Origin: an uncultured bacterium
GTDB taxonomy: Bacteria; Verrucomicrobiota; Kiritimatiellia; CAIKKV01; CAITUY01
Direction of reading: 5' to 3'
DNA: 35,584 nucleotides
Assembly: GCA_903958395.1 (NCBI GenBank)
Contig: CAJBSZ010000066.1
Location: 1-35,584, forward strand
The position numbers and the translations under genes are program-made. Each line of letters begins with the position of its first letter. Positions within the stretch are counted from its first letter, which is position 1. The notes beneath the pieces are model-generated. The model had not been told where the DNA came from. It was given only the letters and a program-made list of their open reading frames with translations, and made no database searches. Of the stretch, positions 1-8,240 are shown piece after piece.

Positions 1-386
1 ATCTGCACATTCTCGCACCCCACGAAGAACAGGAGCCGCGGGCGGAAATGAAACGAAGGCGAACCGTACGGCCCCTCGTTCCAGGTTTCACCGCCCCCGT
101 CGATCGTGCCGCGGCCCTCGATACCGATGTTCCGCCCGTCCTCGGCATGAAGGAACATCTTTCCGGTGATCATCTCGCCCGTGTAGCTGGGATGGCGCGA
201 CGGTCTCGTCGGGAAATCCTCCAGCCCCGGGCTGGCCACCAACGTCGCCCCGGCTTCGACGTGGAGGATGACATTGTCCTTGACGCGCAGCGTGCCGGCG
301 CGAAAGCGGCCGTTGTGCAGGTAGACCCGTCCGCCCCCGGCGGCGTGGCAGGCATCGATGGCGGCCTGCAGAGCGCCGGTGTCAAT
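1..386 (-). CDS. GH28 polygalacturonase-like domain, partial at left edge
   Basis: The reverse strand reads in one frame from about 386 to the window edge and gives an N-terminal GH28 (pectin-type right-handed beta-helix) sequence: IDTGALQAAIDAC, then GGGRVYLHNGRF, then LHVEAGATLVASP, then IEGRGTIDGGGETW. The last block is the typical GH28 coil before the catalytic aspartates, which lie beyond the edge. The frame has no ATG, GTG or TTG start: it opens just after a stop at 414-416 and lacks the usual FGAxGDG N-terminal block. It therefore appears to continue from the rhamnosidase-type module in the neighbouring frame, which stops at 382. This is either one chimeric gene broken by a single-base frameshift or a decayed gene. 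The family call is solid; the gene structure is uncertain. Confidence 0.75.
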   Translation of the reverse strand, partial: MDTGALQAAIDACHAAGGGRVYLHNGRFRAGTLRVKDNVILHVEAGATLVASPGLEDFPTRPSRHPSYTGEMITGKMFLHAEDGRNIGIEGRGTIDGGGETWNEGPYGSPSFHFRPRLLFFVGCENVQ

Positions 387-2259
387 TGTCCGGCTCGACC
401 AACCCCTCGACCTTCAGTTTCAACGGACCGGAACTCCAGATGAACTTGGGCTCCAGCACCGCCGGACCATCCTGGGCAAGCGTGAACCGGCACGGAACGA
501 TCCTGGGCTCGCCCGTGAAAGTGATGGTTTGACCGGCCTTGCCGTTGGCGACAACCACGCGCGGCCAGCCGGCCGTGAACACGTCGAAAATCGCGGTATC
601 GCCTTCCACCCGCACGGGCTTGAGCTGACCGAGCACGCGTACCGGCGGGCCGATGGACGCGGAGAGTCTGCCACCCAATGATTCCGCCATGCCGACGGCC
701 TGCCACCCCGAATCGTCGAAGCCGGGCTTGTTCCAGTCAGGGGTGGCAAGACGACGATCTTCCTCGTAACCCTGCCACACATCGTTCTTCGTGATCTCAC
801 TGGGCGCCCATCTCCAACTCTGATCCGAGACGATCCGTTGACGGGTGCCATCCTGGAATTCCATTTCAAGTTGGGCCAGGAGTCTCGGCTGACCATGTCC
901 GTTGTTTCGTCGTGCATACCCCCAACCGGGCGCACTGAAGAAGCCGTTCCCGAGCACGGCGCCGAGCACATTCGTCCTGTCGGCAAGCAGGTTGGTGACA
1001 TCGACTGCGCGATATTCGATGCGTTTGAAATAATCCGAGAAAGCCGGTCCTAGTACAGTATCGTCCACGCTGGCCCCGTTGAGCGTCATCTCGGCCATGC
1101 CGTGCGCCGCATAGTAGAGCACCGCCCGTCGCACCGGCTTATCCACCGTGAAGGCCTTTCTCAACATCGGGGCCTGAGCGGCCGCACAAGCATCAGGAGG
1201 GCATTTTTTCCCCACCGGGGCATAGGGCGCGCCGTCAACCAGGCAAGCCGAAAAAAAGCCCTCCGATTCGGTTGTCGGTTTATGGCGGGCGACGTTGCGC
1301 CCACCCGAAATGACTTCCAGTTGCCTGATTTTACTTTGATAACGCAAGTCAGAGCCGTCCTTAACCTTTTTCCCCGCGGCGATGGCTTTCTTGCGCTCGT
1401 CTGCGGCGATGGAGGTATGCACCTTGGAGAGAGGCGACTTGAATACGAGGATACGGACGTATCGGGCCTTGATCCGCCTGGCGGAAAACTCGGCGATTCC
1501 GGCCGACTCAAGCCGATAATCCTCGCCGCTGCAATCGGCAATCGTCTTGGGAGCACTGAATTCAAAGTCGTCATCGGCTTCGATCCTGAACCGCAAGGGA
1601 AATGACTCCGGCTCCATCGCCACTAGCCTGACCTTTTCGACCGGTACGGACTGGCCCAAGTCCACCCTGACCCAGGAGCGGTGATTGTCCGTTTCGGAAG
1701 CGGTATTGCCCCAGCCGCTCCCGGGCGGAACAAACCACTTGGAGGCGGTGATCCAGGAGCCCTTCCAATCTTCCTGGGCCAGCAGTCCCATGCTCCACTT
1801 CGCGGGTGAACTCCACTCGGTGCGCTTGTTGTGCGTATCCCCTTCGACTCCGCTCAGGGCAAGCCCTTCGACGCCGCTCAGGGCAAGCCATACCCGCACC
1901 TTCCAGAAGCACTCAGCTCCCGAACTCAACGGCTTACCCGCATAGGGCACGCGGACGGATTGATCGCCGGCGAGTTGGCCGCTGTCCCACAAGTCACCTT
2001 CACCGCGCGCCAACTTCTCCGCCGAGGAAGCAACCAGGATTTGACAGGCCGCCTGTTTCTGATCCCGCTCCCCGGACTGGAGGATCCAGGAAAGTTGCGG
2101 GTGGGCCCGATCGATCCCCATCGGGTTTTCAAATCCCTCGCAACGCAGCCGTTCAACAATGGTCGCCGCCTGCGCCCCGCTGCCGACCAGCAAGCAAGCA
2201 ACCGATACCGCCTGGAGGCAAGACTTCACCACCCGCCTGGAGTACCAGGCTTGAGACAT
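382..2259 (-). CDS. Secreted GH78-type accessory module protein (no catalytic GH78 domain)
   Basis: The start at 2259 is chosen because MSQAWYSRRVVKSCL... gives a signal peptide ending near AQA (residue 31); no clear Shine-Dalgarno is visible. The 625 residues run as follows: a fibronectin-like N-terminal domain typical of bacterial alpha-L-rhamnosidases (NPMGID, LSW, LWDSG, FWKVRVW, about 33-160); a discoidin-like insert (SWVRVDLGQ...RYVRI, roughly 190-340); the Bac_rhamnosid_N-type domain (LNGASVDDTVLGPAFSDY, NVLGAVLGNGFFS); and a strand-rich segment ending VEGLVEPDN. The (alpha/alpha)6 catalytic domain expected in a full GH78 of about 900-1000 residues is absent. A GH28 frame follows instead, one base out of register. 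Two 8-residue repeats (LALSGVEG) sit at 125-140. It is the last gene of the leftward GH95 block. It probably binds or positions substrate for the GH28 module. Confidence 0.75.
   Translation of the reverse strand: MSQAWYSRRVVKSCLQAVSVACLLVGSGAQAATIVERLRCEGFENPMGIDRAHPQLSWILQSGERDQKQAACQILVASSAEKLARGEGDLWDSGQLAGDQSVRVPYAGKPLSSGAECFWKVRVWLALSGVEGLALSGVEGDTHNKRTEWSSPAKWSMGLLAQEDWKGSWITASKWFVPPGSGWGNTASETDNHRSWVRVDLGQSVPVEKVRLVAMEPESFPLRFRIEADDDFEFSAPKTIADCSGEDYRLESAGIAEFSARRIKARYVRILVFKSPLSKVHTSIAADERKKAIAAGKKVKDGSDLRYQSKIRQLEVISGGRNVARHKPTTESEGFFSACLVDGAPYAPVGKKCPPDACAAAQAPMLRKAFTVDKPVRRAVLYYAAHGMAEMTLNGASVDDTVLGPAFSDYFKRIEYRAVDVTNLLADRTNVLGAVLGNGFFSAPGWGYARRNNGHGQPRLLAQLEMEFQDGTRQRIVSDQSWRWAPSEITKNDVWQGYEEDRRLATPDWNKPGFDDSGWQAVGMAESLGGRLSASIGPPVRVLGQLKPVRVEGDTAIFDVFTAGWPRVVVANGKAGQTITFTGEPRIVPCRFTLAQDGPAVLEPKFIWSSGPLKLKVEGLVEPDN
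1840..1887. repeat. Two tandem copies of a 24-bp repeat inside a coding region
   Basis: Two adjacent 24-bp units (1840-1863 and 1864-1887) differ at one base. On the reverse strand each encodes LALSGVEG in frame, inserted after FWKVRVW in the rhamnosidase-type fibronectin domain, where homologues normally continue directly. A length divisible by three keeps the gene open. The core CTTCGACTCCGCTCAGG resembles a small dispersed repeat that I recall recurring in many environmental genomes; that recollection is not checked here. Confidence 0.8.
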
Positions 2260-2336
2260 GGAGTAAGGCAAAGAGAAAGAGGAGGAAATTCCACCATCTT
2301 GATCTCCTCCCCCTCCTTGTATTCCTTCAAGAAGGG

Positions 2337-2386
2337 TTTCGCGTATTTTTCGGAAACGGTACTCCGCTTCCGGAAAATACGCGAAA
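2337..2386. repeat. Intergenic 17-bp inverted repeat (hairpin)
   Basis: TTTCGCGTATTTTTCGG at 2337-2353 pairs with 2370-2386 with one mismatch around a 16-nt loop. It lies between the GH95 gene ending at 2517 and the start at 2259. No run of T follows on either strand, so a simple intrinsic terminator is not obvious. The adjacent stretch (about 2400-2440, with CTGTGCCTCTGTGTCTC) is low in complexity and looks like part of a dispersed repeat. It may attenuate transcription between two blocks. Confidence 0.6.
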
Positions 2387-2516
2387 CATTTGCATTTCTG
2401 CTTCTTCTCTGTGCCTCTGTGTCTCAAGCGAAGCGGGTGGTGATCTGGATTATGTATAGTCATTTGAGAGATACGACACTAGTGTAGCCGACGAAGTGTT
2501 GCGGTTGCCCCGTTTG

Positions 2517-4604
2517 CTACCACCCCTGGAACTCTATAAGATTGTCGCCCTTGACCGGCGTGACCACCTGCGTCTCGCCGTTGCTCGTTACCGACACCGG
2601 CGCCGCCTGATCGTAGGCGGTCACATTGTACGAGGTGACTTTACCGGCTTTCCATTCGATATCCACAAGCAGGCCGCCCGGCGCCTTCAACCCTTTTACA
2701 GACCCTTCCGGCCAGACCGCAGGCAGCGCGGGCAACAGTTCCAAGGTGCCGGCATGCGACTGCAGGAGCAGCTCGCACATCGCGCCCGTCATCCCCAGGT
2801 TGCCGTCCACCCGCAACGCCGGCTTGCCGGAGCAGAGGTTCGGATTGAGGTTTCCAGCCATGAAGCCGCGAATCTGGCGATAGGCATTCCCTCCCTCACC
2901 TAGCCGTGCCCATAGCGCGCAGCGCCACGGCACCGTGATCGCTGATTCCCCCGAATTCTTCGCTTCAAGCGCCGTTAACGCCGTTGCCGCCTCCTTCGCC
3001 AACTCCGGCATCTTGACCCGGTTGATCCGGCCACCGGGATAGACGCCGAAGAGATCCCGTTCAGTGCCAGCCCCGCCAACCTGGGATAAAGCCAGTTTAT
3101 CGCGCATCCCCGCGATCTTGCCGCCATATTCAACATCGAACTTGAGAGCGGCACACACTTCGGCGTAGTTGTTGAACAAGTCCCAGACGATTTCCTGATC
3201 GCCCCCGGTGCCGCCCTCCACGCCAAGTCGGCCATCCGGCAGAGTCTTGAGCCGGTTCTCCCAGAACTCGCACGCGGCCTTCAAAATCGGATAGGCCATA
3301 CCTTCCAAGTAAACCTGCTTCCCGCGTGGCGTCCCGATAAACTCGTAGTGCTGCCAGAGATGGCGGCAAAGCCAGGCATTGGCTGTCTGCTCCCAATTCC
3401 GGCTCCAGGGTTCGCGCTGGCTGCGGATCAGATCGAACAGGGGCAAATGACATTTGTCCACGTTCGCCGGTTCCGCCGCCCAATAACTCATCTGCAGGCT
3501 TCCGTCCGCCTGATACCCCGTCGTGTTGCCATCGTGCCAGAGCCCATGCGCGAGCGCCGGAAGGCCGGGTCTCAGAGCGGCGCCCGGATACCACCCGAAC
3601 GTCTGTTTCGGGATGTATTTCTCCGGCAGGCCCGTCCGGTGCGAGCTGCTCAACAGCAAGTATCGCCCAAACTGGAACAGCAACGCCTCCAATTCCGGAT
3701 CGGCCCCGTCCTTGGCATACTCGGCCAGGCGACGGTCGGTCGTCATGGAACGCCGTTCCAGCGACGTCGATCCGAGGTCGAGCCGAACCTGCCTGAAAAA
3801 GCACTGGTGATGGGCTAGGTGGCGCATCCGGACCAAGTCGAATCCGAAACGCGACACCTCGCTCAAGACCTCATCAATTCGAGCGGACGGTGAATCGTCA
3901 GGATAGGGTCTGGCGGGTTTCATGACGTAGCCGGTCTCGGCCGCCAGCGCCACCCAAACTTCATCGCACCCTCGAAGATGGAAGACACCATCGGATGCCT
4001 CCAGTTTCCCGCCCTTCGCATACACCTGGGCGCGCGCCTCATACTGCATGCCGTTGGCTAATGTGCCGGTGAACCCAACCGTGCTGCCCGCAGCCCGGGT
4101 CGTTTCGCCATGGGCGCCCCGCAACCTCAGCACGCCATTGACTGCCCCCGGTCGGTCGGCCTGCCACCGGACGATCAGCACCTGGTCCGGCTGGCTGACG
4201 AAGATCGTGCGGATGTGCGTTACGCCGTTGCGCTTGAACGTCACCCGTGACTCGGCTTCATCGATGGAGAGTTCGCGCCGGTAATCGGTTACCCCGCCCC
4301 GGGCCGCGTCCGGCTCGAACTCCAGCGCGAGTTCGCCAAAGCGCTCGGGGACGGCCGGTGCCTTCGCATCACCCGACCACAGAGAGTTTTCGTTAAAGGG
4401 AATACGCTCCTGTTCCACATTTCCAAATACCAGGCAGCCCAGCCGGCCATTCCCCAGCGGCAACGCCTCGGTCCGCCCCCCTGCCGGCTTGTCATAATGC
4501 AGACGAAGGTCCGTATAATCAGCCGCCCGCCCTTCAACCCCGTACCAGCCCGCGATGATCAGCAATCCCGCGGACAACATTTTTGTTTGTAGGTTTTTCT
4601 TCAT
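2517..4604 (-). CDS. GH95 alpha-L-fucosidase-like paralogue with eroded active site
   Basis: A secreted protein of 695 residues (signal peptide MKKNLQTKMLSAGLLIIAGW) whose start at 4604 follows an AAGGTGGAG ribosome-binding site and overlaps the upstream stop as TAATG. The GH95 N-terminal domain is clear (LHYDKPAGGRTEALPLGNGRLGCLVFG, about 35-60) and so is the C-terminal RVDGNLGMTGAMCELLLQS. Compared with the neighbour at 4604-6805, three key regions differ. DINVEMNYW has become DGSLQMSYW (Asn to Ser at 369 and 373). The SPEHGP loop after LPDGRL is missing. The HRHTSQMMGLYPG block is reduced to DLFGVYPG. A segment before the catalytic strand (about 329-350) is also unlike the neighbour. It may be inactive, or may bind rather than cleave L-fucosyl or L-galactosyl groups. 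Family membership is confident; loss of activity is inferred. Confidence 0.85.
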   Translation of the reverse strand: MKKNLQTKMLSAGLLIIAGWYGVEGRAADYTDLRLHYDKPAGGRTEALPLGNGRLGCLVFGNVEQERIPFNENSLWSGDAKAPAVPERFGELALEFEPDAARGGVTDYRRELSIDEAESRVTFKRNGVTHIRTIFVSQPDQVLIVRWQADRPGAVNGVLRLRGAHGETTRAAGSTVGFTGTLANGMQYEARAQVYAKGGKLEASDGVFHLRGCDEVWVALAAETGYVMKPARPYPDDSPSARIDEVLSEVSRFGFDLVRMRHLAHHQCFFRQVRLDLGSTSLERRSMTTDRRLAEYAKDGADPELEALLFQFGRYLLLSSSHRTGLPEKYIPKQTFGWYPGAALRPGLPALAHGLWHDGNTTGYQADGSLQMSYWAAEPANVDKCHLPLFDLIRSQREPWSRNWEQTANAWLCRHLWQHYEFIGTPRGKQVYLEGMAYPILKAACEFWENRLKTLPDGRLGVEGGTGGDQEIVWDLFNNYAEVCAALKFDVEYGGKIAGMRDKLALSQVGGAGTERDLFGVYPGGRINRVKMPELAKEAATALTALEAKNSGESAITVPWRCALWARLGEGGNAYRQIRGFMAGNLNPNLCSGKPALRVDGNLGMTGAMCELLLQSHAGTLELLPALPAVWPEGSVKGLKAPGGLLVDIEWKAGKVTSYNVTAYDQAAPVSVTSNGETQVVTPVKGDNLIEFQGW

Positions 4605-6805
4605 TATCGTTTCTCCACCTTGACAGTCTTCACTTCGCCATTGATCCTCACCCGCACCTCGCACGGCTCGGCGGCACTCAACTTGTAACCCGTGACTTTC
4701 CCGTCTTTCCATTGCATGTCCACGGTCAAGCCGCCCCGGGCACGCAAACCCTTGACGCTGCCATCCGCCCAGGCCGCGGGCATGGCGGGCAGCAGCTCGA
4801 CTGGCTCCTCCTGCGACTGCAACAACATCTCGCTCATCGCGCCCGTGATCCCGAGAGTGCCGTCAACCTGCAAACAGCCGCCGGCAAAAAGATTTTGATA
4901 GACGTTATGGGTGAGCATATTGCGAATCTGCCGATGGGCGTGTTCCGCCTGACCCAGCCTGGCCCAAAGGGCGCAACGCCAGGCCCAGGTCCAGGTGTTC
5001 GCGGCTTCGCCGTTTTCTCCGCGCGCGGCCAGCGCCACCATCGCCGCCCGGGCCAACTCTGGAGTCTTGTACCGGCTGATCCGCCTGCCCGGATAGAGCC
5101 CCATCATTTGCGAAGTGTGCCGATGCGTAAGATCGGCGTTGTCGCGATCAACCATCCACTCCTGCAACTGCCCCCATTTGCCGATGGCGGGCAAGAGCAG
5201 CCGCGCGCGCAGGGCGGCGATCTTCTCACGATACTCGCGATCAACCCCCAGCGCCTCGGCCGCCGCGATGAAATTGCCGAAAAGATCCCACACCAACTCC
5301 TGGGAATAGGTGCCACCTTGCTCCCCCGGCCCGTGCTCGGGAGACATGCCGACCGGCGCAATCAGCCGCCCATCCGGCAGTGCGATAAGCTGATCTTCCC
5401 AGAGTTCACAGGCCTCCTTCATGATCGGATAAGCCGTTTGCCGCAGATATTCCTTGTCACCGCCAAAGGCGTAGTGCTCCCACAGGTGCATGCAGAGCCA
5501 GGCATTGGGCGTGGCCCCGAACGAGAGCCAGCCGGTTCCGCCCGTGATGTTATGCGCGGCGCCCACCAACCAGCCGCGCACCTTGTCCGGCCGATCCTTG
5601 AATTCCGGTTTCGCCAGACGGCCCGTGAAGTGCGATTGCGCCACCTTGCGCCACGGTTCGAGCTGACTGCCGATCAGGTCAAAGAGCGGCAGATGACATT
5701 CCGGCAGGTTCGCCGGCTCGGCCGCCCAGTAGTTCATCTCCACATTGATATCCGTGTGATAATCGCTGTTCCATGGCGGTTTGTTGGACTGGTTCCAAAG
5801 CCCCTGCAAATTCGCGGGGAGCCCCGGCCGCTGGGATGAACTGATCAGCACGTAGCGGCCAAACTGGAAGAGCAGCGCCTCCAACTCGGGATCGCCGCCA
5901 TCGTTTTGCCCGTAAATCTTGATGCGCTGATCCGTAGGCAAAGCCTGCCGCTCCGGGGACGACCGTCCCAGATCAATCGCCACGCGCCCGAAAAGATTAC
6001 GATAATGAGACAGGTGCCGCTCCCGCAGCCTCGCGTAATCGGACTGCACCACCGCATCGAGGTCCTTCGCCACGCGCGGCCCCGGCGGATCACCGAGATA
6101 TTTGCGCGCGGAATCCATCACGTAGCTGGTCCGCGCCGCCAACAGGACCAGCACCTCGTTGCACCCCCGCAGGCGCAGGGCGCCTGCCGCGGCGGGCTCA
6201 ACCGTGCCGCCCTTGACGACCACCCGGGTCCGCGCCTCGTACTGGATCCCATTGGTAAGCGTGCCGCCAAAGCCCAAGGTGTCGCCGCGGGTCCAGGGCT
6301 TTTCGCCATGGGTCCCTTCGAGCCGCAGCGTACCGGAAATCCCCCCGCTCCGGTCGGTCGTCCAGCGCACGGCAATGAGCTGATCGGGTTGGCTGGCGAA
6401 CACGGTGCGGGTGTGGGTGACACCATCCCGGACGAAAGTCGCTCGGAACTCGCCCTCCCCAAGCGAGAGTTCACGCCGGTACTCCGAGAAAGGTTTGCGG
6501 GTCGCTCCGGGCTCAAGGTCAATCCAGAGGTTTCCAAAACTCTGATAGGACCCAAAACTCTTTTCGTTTCCTGCATACGCCCCGGTCCAGAGGCTGTCGA
6601 CGTTGAACTGGACGCGCTCCTGTTCCACGCCGCCCAGCACCATGCAGCCGAGCCGCCCGTTCCCCATCGGCATGCCCTGTTGTTCCCAATTGCCGGCCGG
6701 CTTGTCATACCACAGCCGCAGGGGTTCCGCCGCCCGCAGCGATCCGACTCCGAGAATCATCCCCAGCGCGACCACAACTATGCTTCGTCTCGTCATGTTT
6801 TTCAT
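4604..6805 (-). CDS. GH95 alpha-L-fucosidase / alpha-L-galactosidase
   Basis: A secreted enzyme of 733 residues (MKNMTRRSIVVVALGMILG...RAAEP). The start at 6805 is supported by GGAG seven bases upstream. GH95 signatures occur in order: LWYDKPAG and GMPMGNGRLGCMVLGG (31-59), LPANLQGLWNQ (329-339), HTDINVEMNYWAAEPAN (350-366), SPEHGPG (488-494), HRHTSQMMGLYPG (561-573) and LQVDGTLGITGAMSEMLLQS (645-664). GH95 enzymes invert at alpha-1,2-linked L-fucose, and some members act on L-galactose. The Asp/Asn pair at 352/354, the SPE-loop glutamate and the Asp in QVDG are the expected catalytic positions by family comparison. The position that is Asn in the best-known fucosidases is Asp here (352), so the sugar specificity is open. 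It is translationally coupled to the degenerate copy downstream. Confidence 0.93.
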   Translation of the reverse strand: MKNMTRRSIVVVALGMILGVGSLRAAEPLRLWYDKPAGNWEQQGMPMGNGRLGCMVLGGVEQERVQFNVDSLWTGAYAGNEKSFGSYQSFGNLWIDLEPGATRKPFSEYRRELSLGEGEFRATFVRDGVTHTRTVFASQPDQLIAVRWTTDRSGGISGTLRLEGTHGEKPWTRGDTLGFGGTLTNGIQYEARTRVVVKGGTVEPAAAGALRLRGCNEVLVLLAARTSYVMDSARKYLGDPPGPRVAKDLDAVVQSDYARLRERHLSHYRNLFGRVAIDLGRSSPERQALPTDQRIKIYGQNDGGDPELEALLFQFGRYVLISSSQRPGLPANLQGLWNQSNKPPWNSDYHTDINVEMNYWAAEPANLPECHLPLFDLIGSQLEPWRKVAQSHFTGRLAKPEFKDRPDKVRGWLVGAAHNITGGTGWLSFGATPNAWLCMHLWEHYAFGGDKEYLRQTAYPIMKEACELWEDQLIALPDGRLIAPVGMSPEHGPGEQGGTYSQELVWDLFGNFIAAAEALGVDREYREKIAALRARLLLPAIGKWGQLQEWMVDRDNADLTHRHTSQMMGLYPGRRISRYKTPELARAAMVALAARGENGEAANTWTWAWRCALWARLGQAEHAHRQIRNMLTHNVYQNLFAGGCLQVDGTLGITGAMSEMLLQSQEEPVELLPAMPAAWADGSVKGLRARGGLTVDMQWKDGKVTGYKLSAAEPCEVRVRINGEVKTVKVEKR

Positions 6806-6831
6806 GTTCTAGCTCCGTTTCTTGAAAAAGT

Positions 6832-7161
6832 CTATTTCTCCACCGGCAACAGTTCGATCTCGGCCAGGCTGGCATACGTGGCATTGGGATCGCTACCGCT
6901 GCGCAACACCAGCTTGACGGCCACCGCCGGGCGCGGCTCGCCGAACAGCACGGTCTGGCTGGCGTCGTTACGGTTGCATTCGCCGCGCGCGGCTTGCACC
7001 CAGGCCTCTTGCGCCCCTCGGGTGTACACCGCATACCCCTTCACCCGACCGCCCCAGCCCACCAAGAGTTTCACGCCGCGCAACCGTGATCGCAAAAACC
7101 ACGCCCATGTTGCGCTGTTGCCGGTCAGTCCGGCTACCAACTCATTGCTTGTTCTCATCAT
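6832..7161 (-). CDS. Small F5/8-type-C (discoidin) fragment protein
   Basis: A protein of 109 residues whose ATG overlaps the stop of the upstream esterase gene (ATGA), so it is likely translated with it. From residue 29 (LRGVKLLVGWGGRVKGYAV) to LAEIELLPVEK it matches the C-terminal end of the GH2 protein at 16586-19813 almost residue for residue. Positions 6958-7057 are identical over 100 nt to 16712-16811. Only the C-terminal half of a discoidin fold is present, and the first 28 residues are unrelated. There is no convincing signal peptide. It looks like a duplicated cassette captured in the operon, possibly without function. Confidence 0.6.
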   Translation of the reverse strand: MMRTSNELVAGLTGNSATWAWFLRSRLRGVKLLVGWGGRVKGYAVYTRGAQEAWVQAARGECNRNDASQTVLFGEPRPAVAVKLVLRSGSDPNATYASLAEIELLPVEK

Positions 7162-8240
7162 TTGCCGCTTTCTATGGCCCCCCCATGCTCTTCCGGAAAA
7201 GCCACCGCCCCCTTCGTACCGGTGCCGGGGTTCCAGTCGGTCGACTGGCCCCTGCGTTGGGCTGCCAGCCAGGCCAGAGCGACATTGGGCACTATCTCGT
7301 GCCCCCCCTCAAATAAGGTCACCCGCACCTGACGCGATTGACGCCGGTATAACACCCGCCGGGAGCCGTAGAGCGGGTCCACCGCCGAATACTGCAGCGC
7401 CTGGGGCACACTGGGTTGTGACGTCAGGGCGGCGATCTCCGCCTCGGGAATGTGATCGGCCTCGGCGGCCAGGTCGTTGAAGGCATGGAGCGTATGGCTG
7501 ACGGGGACCGAACCACTGTGGCCGTCGGCAATCCCCGCCGCCAGATCCAACGGCACGTCTGTGGCCCGCTTCAGCCAGGTCGCAGGGGATCGGTGGCTAT
7601 ATTCGTGATCCACGACCGCAGATGCGCCTGGAGCCCCCCTGCAAACCGCCTCCAAGGCACGGTCATAAACGCCGTGGCTCTGTCGCTGTTGCGCATGCCA
7701 GGCGGCTAGGTCGTGGATACCGCACCAGGCCGACACCCCCGCCCACAGCTCCGGCGCGCGCCCGGCCATGAGCATCGCCATATACCCCCCGCCCGAAACG
7801 CCGACCAGATAAATACGGTTCGTGTCAATTTTCACTTGCTCGCGGGCATACGCGACGGCGTCGAGGATGTCCTGCACGGCCAGGTCCGACCCGCAAGCCT
7901 GGGGCGACCGGTTCGGGCCTCGGCAATGGGGATGGATCATCGCCCACCGGTTCTTGATGCACCATTGGGCATAAAACGGTTGCGCCTGGCGATAATCGCC
8001 GCTCCAGGTGTGCAGAGCCACGAGCAGGGGCACGGGTGACGCCTGAACGGGAGTGTAAAACAGACACGGCTGGCGGGTGTGGTCCGCCCGGCTGATGTAG
8101 GTGATCGCCTGCACCCCCTCCGGCCAGCCGGGGACCCGTTTCGTGGCAGGGGTAGGCGACTGCGCAACGGGCCCTGCCGTCGCAACCACGGTCATTAGTG
8201 CTCCCACCAGGATGATCGTACAGCGAGCATGATGTTTCAT
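7158..8240 (-). CDS. Secreted alpha/beta-hydrolase (prolyl oligopeptidase/acetyl esterase-like)
   Basis: A 360-residue exported protein (MKHHARCTIILVGALMTVVATA). The alpha/beta-hydrolase core is clear: VALHTWSGDY near 74-83, nucleophile elbow GVSGGG with Ser149, candidate acid Asp239 in AGIADGHSG, and His314 in EGGHE. This fits the S9-like esterase group that removes acetyl or other acyl groups from polysaccharides; no substrate can be read from the sequence. Its ATG overlaps the stop of the upstream F5/8C fragment and its stop overlaps the ATG of the downstream one (both ATGA), so it sits between two copies of the same cassette. It probably de-esterifies the glycan before the two GH95 enzymes act. 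Confidence 0.85.
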   Translation of the reverse strand: MKHHARCTIILVGALMTVVATAGPVAQSPTPATKRVPGWPEGVQAITYISRADHTRQPCLFYTPVQASPVPLLVALHTWSGDYRQAQPFYAQWCIKNRWAMIHPHCRGPNRSPQACGSDLAVQDILDAVAYAREQVKIDTNRIYLVGVSGGGYMAMLMAGRAPELWAGVSAWCGIHDLAAWHAQQRQSHGVYDRALEAVCRGAPGASAVVDHEYSHRSPATWLKRATDVPLDLAAGIADGHSGSVPVSHTLHAFNDLAAEADHIPEAEIAALTSQPSVPQALQYSAVDPLYGSRRVLYRRQSRQVRVTLFEGGHEIVPNVALAWLAAQRRGQSTDWNPGTGTKGAVAFPEEHGGAIESGK

